Assembly (NCBI RefSeq): GCF_025318105.1
Contig: NZ_JAOANI010000002.1
Coordinates: forward strand, 1 to 64,000
DNA length: 64,000 nt
Origin: Venatoribacter pacificus
GTDB lineage: Bacteria > Pseudomonadota > Gammaproteobacteria > Pseudomonadales > Oceanobacteraceae
Direction: 5' to 3'
Made by a program: the position numbers and the translations under genes. Under the pieces are notes generated by a model. The model was not told where the DNA came from and did not search any database. It saw only the letters and a program-made list of their open reading frames with translations. Shown piece after piece: positions 58,851 to 64,000 of the stretch (positions are counted from its first letter, which is position 1; every line of letters begins with the position of its first letter).

Positions 58851-59315
58851 TCAGGTTCGGGGAGTGCGGGAGTTCTGGAAAGCGGCACGATTCGCCCATT
58901 CGTCGGACTGTTTCTGCAGCTCTTTATCGGCCTGCTGATCGTATTCATGATCCAGACGGTCCATAAGACCGGATAAAGCTTTCACTTTACCATGATGCTC
59001 AAGATACTGATTCCGGGCAGCGGTAACGCGATCCTGTAATAATTTAATCTGTTCATTCTGTGTTTTCAGTGCCGTTTCTATCTGGCCGATAAAACCCAGC
59101 GTGTTGTGCAGAAAACCAGAACTCAGCGCCTTACCGCTTGGCACCGAAAGCTGCTGCTGGTACTCATTAGCATAGCCACTGAGCTGTGTCCGTTGCTCTT
59201 CCTCCTGATGGAGTTTTTGTTGCAACTGTCCCCACTCCTGCAACGCCTGCTGCTCAGCCTTTTCTGCCATATCAAACAGAATCTGCAAGCGCCGGGCGCG
59301 GGGATGCCTTCTCAT
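58851..59315 (-). CDS. fliJ: Flagellar export chaperone FliJ
   Basis: A 154-residue protein that is almost entirely coiled coil, as expected of FliJ, with the basic start MRRHPRARRLQILFDMAEKAEQQA-like opening and heptads through about residue 140. FliJ fits the center of the FliI hexamer and escorts export chaperones. It overlaps fliI by ATGA at 59312-59315. Confidence 0.9.
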   Translation of the reverse strand: MRRHPRARRLQILFDMAEKAEQQALQEWGQLQQKLHQEEEQRTQLSGYANEYQQQLSVPSGKALSSGFLHNTLGFIGQIETALKTQNEQIKLLQDRVTAARNQYLEHHGKVKALSGLMDRLDHEYDQQADKELQKQSDEWANRAAFQNSRTPRT

Positions 59316-60655
59316 GATTTAGCTTGCGGTGGAGAGGGGAACAAATCGTTTAACTGCTTTTCACTGGCGGCCATATCCGCTCCTTCATGCAGGCTCTGAC
59401 GCAGCATCGCTTTGATTTTTGGCAGACGTTCGATGGCAACATCAAGCAGATTATCGCTGCCCGGCTGATAAGCACCGACGCTGATCAGGTCCTGATTCTG
59501 GCGATAGTGAGACATAAGTTGCTTACACAATTGCGCCTTGCGCAACCATTGTTCACTGACAATCTGCGGCATTACCCGGCTTACCGATGCTTCAACATCA
59601 ATGGCCGGATAATGCCCTTCTTCTGCCAATTTACGTGACAGCACAATATGGCCATCAAGAATCGCCCGGCTGGCGTCGGCAATCGGGTCCTGCATGTCAT
59701 CACCCTCGCTCAGTACGGTATAAAAAGCGGTAATGGAGCCACCGCCTTCCTGGCCGTTACCGGTGCGTTCAACCAATTTGGGTAATTTATTAAACACCGA
59801 GGGTGGATAACCTTTTGTCGCCGGCGGCTCACCGACCGCCAGGGCAATTTCACGCTGAGCCTGAGCATAACGGGTAAGGGAGTCCATCAGCAGCAGCACG
59901 TTTTGCCCCTGATCACGGAAATATTCGGCAACGGAGGTGCAATACTGCGCGGCACGCAGACGCATTAATGGCGAATCATCCGCCGGAGAAGCCACGACAA
60001 CCGAGCGGCTCAGACCTTCTTCACCCAGAATTTCGTCGATAAATTCTTTTACTTCGCGACCACGCTCGCCGATCAGCCCAACCACGATGATGTCAGCCTG
60101 AGTAAAGCGCGTCATCATCCCCAGCAGAACACTCTTACCGACACCGGAGCCGGCAAATAAACCAATGCGCTGACCCCGGCCCACGGTGAGTAACGCATTG
60201 ATCGCGCGGATGCCAACATCCAGTGTTTCGCGAATTGGAGCACGGTGCAGTGGATTAATGGGTCGGCCCTGCAGATTGCCCTGATCCACATCCTGCAGCG
60301 GTCCTTTCTGATCCAGTGGCCGGCCGGTGCCGTCAAGAACACGCCCCAGCAGGTTAAAACCTACCGGAACATCGGCGGCAACAGACAAAGGCCAGACGCG
60401 CGCACCAGCACGCAGCCCATCGACCTGCTCAATGGGCATGAGAAAGATCCGTTCACGATCAAAGCCCACCACTTCGGCTTCAATGTCTTCCGCCTGCTTA
60501 CGTTCAACCATGCAACGATCGCCGACACGGACATTCAGGCCCACCGCTTCCAGCGTCAGACCAACCATGCGGATCAGGCGCCCGGCGATTTTGGGCTGAT
60601 AAGGTTTATCCGGCAGTTGAATATGAAGCCAACGCTCACTGAGGCTCATGGTCAT
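59312..60655 (-). CDS. fliI: Flagellar export ATPase FliI
   Basis: A 447-residue F1-beta-like ATPase that powers or primes export. Walker A GSGVGKS (169-175), VGLIGERGREVKEF, Walker B LLLMDSLTRYAQAQREIAL and the C-terminal export-specific region are present. Its start overlaps the fliH end by 20 bases; a second ATG two codons on is possible. Confidence 0.96.
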   Translation of the reverse strand: MTMSLSERWLHIQLPDKPYQPKIAGRLIRMVGLTLEAVGLNVRVGDRCMVERKQAEDIEAEVVGFDRERIFLMPIEQVDGLRAGARVWPLSVAADVPVGFNLLGRVLDGTGRPLDQKGPLQDVDQGNLQGRPINPLHRAPIRETLDVGIRAINALLTVGRGQRIGLFAGSGVGKSVLLGMMTRFTQADIIVVGLIGERGREVKEFIDEILGEEGLSRSVVVASPADDSPLMRLRAAQYCTSVAEYFRDQGQNVLLLMDSLTRYAQAQREIALAVGEPPATKGYPPSVFNKLPKLVERTGNGQEGGGSITAFYTVLSEGDDMQDPIADASRAILDGHIVLSRKLAEEGHYPAIDVEASVSRVMPQIVSEQWLRKAQLCKQLMSHYRQNQDLISVGAYQPGSDNLLDVAIERLPKIKAMLRQSLHEGADMAASEKQLNDLFPSPPQAKS

Positions 60656-61958
60656 CGCCCTCTGGCGCAGCCTGATCGGTCAGGGGGGGATGTTCAGAAC
60701 CGGGGACATCATCGACAGCAGTATCCGTTGAAGACGTCTCTGAAGGCTCTGCGCGCTCTTCTTTGGCATCGTCAGCAATGGCATTGCCGGCAGCTGGCAC
60801 CTCAGAATGAACACCGGCGTCTGAATCTTCAGAGCCTGAATCTTCAACGGCGGAATCTTCAACGGCTGAATCTTCAACGGCTGAATCTTCAACGGCGGAA
60901 TCTTCAACGGCTGAATCTTCAACGACAGAGTCCTGAGCGGATGAATCTTCAACGCCGGAATCTTCAACGGCTGAATCTTCAACGGCGGAATCCTGAAGTT
61001 CTGAGTCAGGAAGTTCTGAGTCCGGAAGTTCTGAGCCCTGAGCGTCTGCGTTCCGGGCTTCGGCGGTTTGCGCTTCGGCGATTTCGGCAGCCGTTCGCTC
61101 CTGCCAGCCCTGCTGTTCGTCATTATCAGGAAAGCTGGCCGCCTGATGCATCAGTTGCGGCAGCACGCTGTCGAGCAATTGATTGAGATAGTCAGCCGAT
61201 GAGTATTCCAACAGTGAGTGTTCACTCTCGATGCGACAACTACCGGCCGGGAGTTTGTCATCAACGCTGTAATTCAGCGTCAGGCCACTGTTGTCCAGGC
61301 TGATTTGCAGATGGCGGGCATCATCCGGGCCAACAAAGACTTTGACTTCATCTTCACCCGACGGTAATTCCGCTAAGGCATGCTGTACAAAGCGGTGAAT
61401 ATTAACGGCACCCTCGGCCATCTGTGAGCCAATCACACGCTCGCACATACCGGCAACGAGCGCAGCCAGAACTTCCGGCAACTGCTGGTCACGTTCACTG
61501 AGGCCGCTTTGTAATTGCTTAAACACCCGCTCCAGTCGTCCGACCACAGCATTAATGTCGGCCTGGCCTTTACGCTTGCCATCCGCTTCACCGGCTGCAA
61601 AACCTTCTTCCCGCCCTTCAGCATGGCCCTGATCGAATGCCGCTTTATAACCTTCGGCATGACCGGCATCGTAGCCTTCATGCTGCCCCTGCTGCCGTCC
61701 TTCGATCAGGCCTTGCTCCAGTCCGGCGTTGTAGGCATCACGGCGGATATTCTCCAGCTCTTCTGCTGTCGGCAGACTGACCTTTACAGCGTCGCGATCA
61801 TCATCACCGGCTTGCTCTGCAGCTTTTTTTTCAGCGGCTTCTTTCTCGACAATCCAGGCCGGTGGTTCGGTCCAGAACGGCAGACGCCAGGGTTTTATCT
61901 CTCTGGCTTCTTTCGCAGGAATAGGCGGGAGATGGTGCTTCTGATGAAGTTCCGTCAT
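60636..61958 (-). CDS. fliH: Flagellar assembly protein FliH with acidic repeat tail
   Basis: A 440-residue FliH, well above the usual 230-280. Residues 80-135 have the Gly-rich spaced motif of FliH (EGYDAGHAEGYKAAF), and about 140-290 form the conserved stalk domain that binds FliI (VGRLERVFKQLQSGL; CERVIGSQMAEGAV). The extra 150 C-terminal residues include about 15 pentapeptides of the type VEDSA (304-379), encoded by a 15-bp tandem repeat, and another acidic stretch to the end. The extension is disordered and strongly negative; its function is unknown. Confidence 0.92.
   Translation of the reverse strand: MTELHQKHHLPPIPAKEAREIKPWRLPFWTEPPAWIVEKEAAEKKAAEQAGDDDRDAVKVSLPTAEELENIRRDAYNAGLEQGLIEGRQQGQHEGYDAGHAEGYKAAFDQGHAEGREEGFAAGEADGKRKGQADINAVVGRLERVFKQLQSGLSERDQQLPEVLAALVAGMCERVIGSQMAEGAVNIHRFVQHALAELPSGEDEVKVFVGPDDARHLQISLDNSGLTLNYSVDDKLPAGSCRIESEHSLLEYSSADYLNQLLDSVLPQLMHQAASFPDNDEQQGWQERTAAEIAEAQTAEARNADAQGSELPDSELPDSELQDSAVEDSAVEDSGVEDSSAQDSVVEDSAVEDSAVEDSAVEDSAVEDSAVEDSGSEDSDAGVHSEVPAAGNAIADDAKEERAEPSETSSTDTAVDDVPGSEHPPLTDQAAPEGDDHEPQ
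60823..61047. repeat. 15-bp minisatellite in fliH
   Basis: About 15 tandem units of 15 bases; the core plus-strand unit is GAATCTTCAACGGCT or GAATCTTCAACGGCG, with diverged units at both ends and one in the middle. It encodes (A/V)EDS-type pentapeptides on the minus strand. Copy number changes keep the reading frame. Confidence 0.9.
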
Positions 61959-61959
61959 G

Positions 61960-62994
61960 TTACATCATGGCCTCGCCGCCGCCGCCCAGTACAATTTCGC
62001 CGGCATCGGCCAGACGGCGGGCAATGGTAAGGATTTCTTTCTGTGCGCCTTCCACTTCACTGACTTTGACCGGCCCTTTGGCCTCAAGGTCATCACGCAG
62101 CAATTCGGCCGCACGTTTGGACATGTTTTTGAAGATTTTTTCCTGCACCATCGGGTCTGCGCCCTTCAGGGCGATGACCAGCAGGTCGGTGGATACTTCG
62201 CGCATCAGTGCCTGAATACCGCGGTCGTCGACGTCGACCAGGTTGTCGAAGACGAACATCAGGTCCTGAATCTGAATGCCCAGATCTTCGTCCACTTCTT
62301 TAATTTGTTCGAGCAGATCACTGGCCATGGTGCTGTCGACGAAGTTGACAATACTGGCCGCCACTTTGACACCACCAATGCTTGTAGTCTGCGCACCGGC
62401 TTTGCCGGAGAACTGACGTTCCAGGATATCGTTCAGCTCATGCAGAGCCGCCGGTTGTACCGCTTCCAGTGCAGCCACACGCATAATGATATCGAGGCGC
62501 ACTTTTTCATCAAAATTGGAGAGGATTTCTGCCGATTGGTCGGCATCCAGATAAGACACCACAATGGCCTGAATCTGCGGGTGTTCGTGACGAATAAGAT
62601 CAGCCACCTGGCGGGGTTCCATCCATTTCAGGGAATCCAGACCGGTGGTATTTCCGCCCAGCAGAATACGGTCAATCAAAGCGCCGGCTTTATCGTTACC
62701 CAATGCCTGGGTCAGCATATTACGGATGTAGTTATCCGAGCCCAGGCCCATACCGGTCTGTCCGCTGACAGCTTCAAGAAACTCGGCAACAACGCCTTCA
62801 ACCTGGGTTTGGTTGATGTTGTTGAGGGTCGCCATAGCGGTACCCACACGCTGAACTTCTTTCGGCCCCATGTGCTTCAGAATTTCGGCGGCGTCTTTTT
62901 CGCCCAGACTCATCAACAGCACGGCCGCGCGATCGAGCCGGCCAAGTTTGGTCAGGCCGCCGTCAGCTTCTGCTGGTGTGTTTTCATTTGCCAT
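61960..62994 (-). CDS. fliG: Flagellar motor switch protein FliG
   Basis: A 344-residue C-ring protein that generates torque. The N-terminal domain binds FliF (LDRAAVLLMSLGEKDAAEILKHMGPKEV), the middle has the EHPQIQAIVVSYLD segment, and the C-terminal domain carries the charged helix that faces the stator (MVQEKIFKNMSKRAAELLRDDLEAKG in outline). Its first 11 bases overlap the end of fliF. Confidence 0.96.
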   Translation of the reverse strand: MANENTPAEADGGLTKLGRLDRAAVLLMSLGEKDAAEILKHMGPKEVQRVGTAMATLNNINQTQVEGVVAEFLEAVSGQTGMGLGSDNYIRNMLTQALGNDKAGALIDRILLGGNTTGLDSLKWMEPRQVADLIRHEHPQIQAIVVSYLDADQSAEILSNFDEKVRLDIIMRVAALEAVQPAALHELNDILERQFSGKAGAQTTSIGGVKVAASIVNFVDSTMASDLLEQIKEVDEDLGIQIQDLMFVFDNLVDVDDRGIQALMREVSTDLLVIALKGADPMVQEKIFKNMSKRAAELLRDDLEAKGPVKVSEVEGAQKEILTIARRLADAGEIVLGGGGEAMM

Positions 62995-64000
62995 GATCTT
63001 CGTTCACCCACTTGATTACGACCTGAGCTACCCGCGCCGGATCTTCGGCAATCAGCCCTTTCAGTGCATCCAGCTGGCGCTCAAAACTCTCGGAGGCACC
63101 GGGCAGCAGGAATTCGTCCATGCCAGCCAGCGTCACCTTGTCATCATCCAATCCGGCCTCGGCATCTTCCAGCTCATCCAGCAGGATGGAAGCTTCGTCG
63201 CGGCCGCGGTTGGCAATACTTTTGATAGTAGGCCTTATCACACCAAAGATCAGCACCAGAATAAACAGGCCGGCAAGAATCTGTTTCATGATTTCCCAGA
63301 ACCATGGCTGCGTCCAGAAATCCGGATCACCCAGTTCGATCTCGCCTTTACCCATAAAGGGTGAATTAATCACGTTCACGCTGTCACCACGGGCAGCATT
63401 AAAGCCAACCGCATCTTTAACCAGTATTTCCAGGCGCTGCAGGTCATTATCAGTCCACGGGCTGTAGACGGTATCGCCGTCGGCATTCAGACTGGCACGA
63501 TCATTGACGACGACGGCAACCGTCAGTCGGCGAATACGTCCGACCTGTTGCTGTTTGTAACTCAGCGTCCGGTCAATTTCGTAATTACGGGTCGATTCGG
63601 AGCGACGGTTAACGCCTGCACCACCGGCTCCGCCACCACCATTAGCCACTTCCGGCGCATTGGCCGCTGCCGGAGGCTGATTGGATAATGCGCCGGGAAT
63701 ACCGCCGTTGGTTTTATCGGCATTTTCTTCATTGAGCAGCTGTTCACTGCGCAGTGCGATCAGATCCGGGTTGTACAGTTCTTCGCTTTGTTCCTGCACG
63801 GTAAAATCAACATCGGCGGATACTTCGGCTTTGTAATTATCGGTCCCAAGAACCGGCTTAAGAATATTATTCACCGCCTGGGTAATTGAGCTTTGTACTT
63901 TCTCGGTATATTCGAGCTGCTTATGAGCCAGCATTTCACCGCTTTGCTCTTCAATTTTTGACAGTAAATTGCCCTTCTGATCAACCACGGAAACATCCGC
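62984..64000 (-). CDS. fliF: Flagellar MS-ring protein FliF (partial, C-terminal)
   Basis: About 338 residues of the C-terminal part of FliF; the start of the gene is beyond the right edge. It shows the end of the ring-building domain (SSITQAVNNILKPVLGTDNYKAEVSADVDF), a Gly-rich periplasmic loop, RNYEIDRTLSY and VGRIRRLTVAVVVND, a transmembrane helix (WFWEIMKQILAGLFILVLIFGVIRP in outline) and the cytosolic tail that binds FliG. The full protein is normally about 550-580 residues. Confidence 0.96.
   Translation of the reverse strand, partial: ADVSVVDQKGNLLSKIEEQSGEMLAHKQLEYTEKVQSSITQAVNNILKPVLGTDNYKAEVSADVDFTVQEQSEELYNPDLIALRSEQLLNEENADKTNGGIPGALSNQPPAAANAPEVANGGGGAGGAGVNRRSESTRNYEIDRTLSYKQQQVGRIRRLTVAVVVNDRASLNADGDTVYSPWTDNDLQRLEILVKDAVGFNAARGDSVNVINSPFMGKGEIELGDPDFWTQPWFWEIMKQILAGLFILVLIFGVIRPTIKSIANRGRDEASILLDELEDAEAGLDDDKVTLAGMDEFLLPGASESFERQLDALKGLIAEDPARVAQVVIKWVNEDHGK

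Noticed and set aside
60823..61047. A CRISPR array
   Set aside because: The repeat is a simple 15-bp tandem array without spacers and lies in the coding frame of fliH.
60245..61186. A 313-codon plus-strand frame with LNLQR-type pentapeptides resembling a pentapeptide-repeat protein
   Set aside because: It is the antisense shadow of fliI/fliH. The 15-bp repeat keeps several frames open, and the real minus-strand genes have clear FliI and FliH motifs.

Overview
The window looks like a chromosomal segment of a marine gammaproteobacterium of the Oceanospirillales/Pseudomonadales kind. This is an inference from gene content: a Pseudomonas-type flagellar and chemotaxis order (flhA-flhF-fleN-fliA-cheYZA-cheB-motCD-ParA-ParP-cheW-DUF2802), an HptB/HsbR/HsbA phosphorelay, and class Ia nrdAB with a ferredoxin. 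There are no insertion sequences, prophage, CRISPR arrays or tRNA genes that I can support. It is mostly core genome.

Left part (1-25.9 kb, housekeeping). Bases 1-460 are the upstream face of an rRNA operon that runs leftward out of the window, with a boxA-like leader and four evenly built tandem promoters. Then come queC-queE (queuosine/7-deazaguanine); an MDR oxidoreductase with an HdfR-type regulator, divergent from a maoP-rimB-rimK unit; two small or enzymatic orphans; argD-argF; a membrane GGDEF protein; glpK; an Aer-like receptor; metR; an RstA/RstB-like two-component pair; nrdA-nrdB-ferredoxin; a peroxiredoxin; and several small membrane or exported proteins.

Right part (25.9-64 kb, motility, almost entirely minus strand). 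Read in the direction of transcription from the right edge: fliF(partial)-fliG-fliH-fliI-fliJ; a second, complete chemosensory module (STAS-cheY2-cheA2-cheW2-MCP-cheR-cheD-cheB2); an HsbA-HsbR-HptB phosphorelay/partner-switch; fliK; fliL-M-N-O-P-Q-R-flhB; flhA-flhF-fleN-fliA; cheY-Z-A-B-motC-motD; a ParA-type ATPase, a small unassigned protein, a ParP-like coupling protein; cheW and a DUF2802 protein. Sigma-54-type -24/-12 elements precede fliL (perfect), fliK, flhA and possibly cheW, which suggests the usual FleQ/RpoN tier. An intrinsic terminator separates flhB from flhA.

Most unusual points: a short protein between the ParA and ParP genes that carries the ParP N-terminal motif without a CheW domain; three spaced copies of an (I)(T/S)-x-x-EFExLLD motif in the CheA1 linker, where a ParP-binding region would lie; a 15-bp x 15 in-frame minisatellite that gives FliH an acidic tail; a second che array and an HptB relay spliced between fliJ and fliK, with a receptor ending in a CheR-tether-like EWAEF; a STAS protein whose phospho-acceptor is Thr instead of Ser; a sensor kinase whose best ribosome-binding geometry points to an AUU start; and a maoP-rimB-rimK overlap linking an Ori-macrodomain protein to ribosomal S6 modification. 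All promoter and operator calls were made by eye against consensus sequences.
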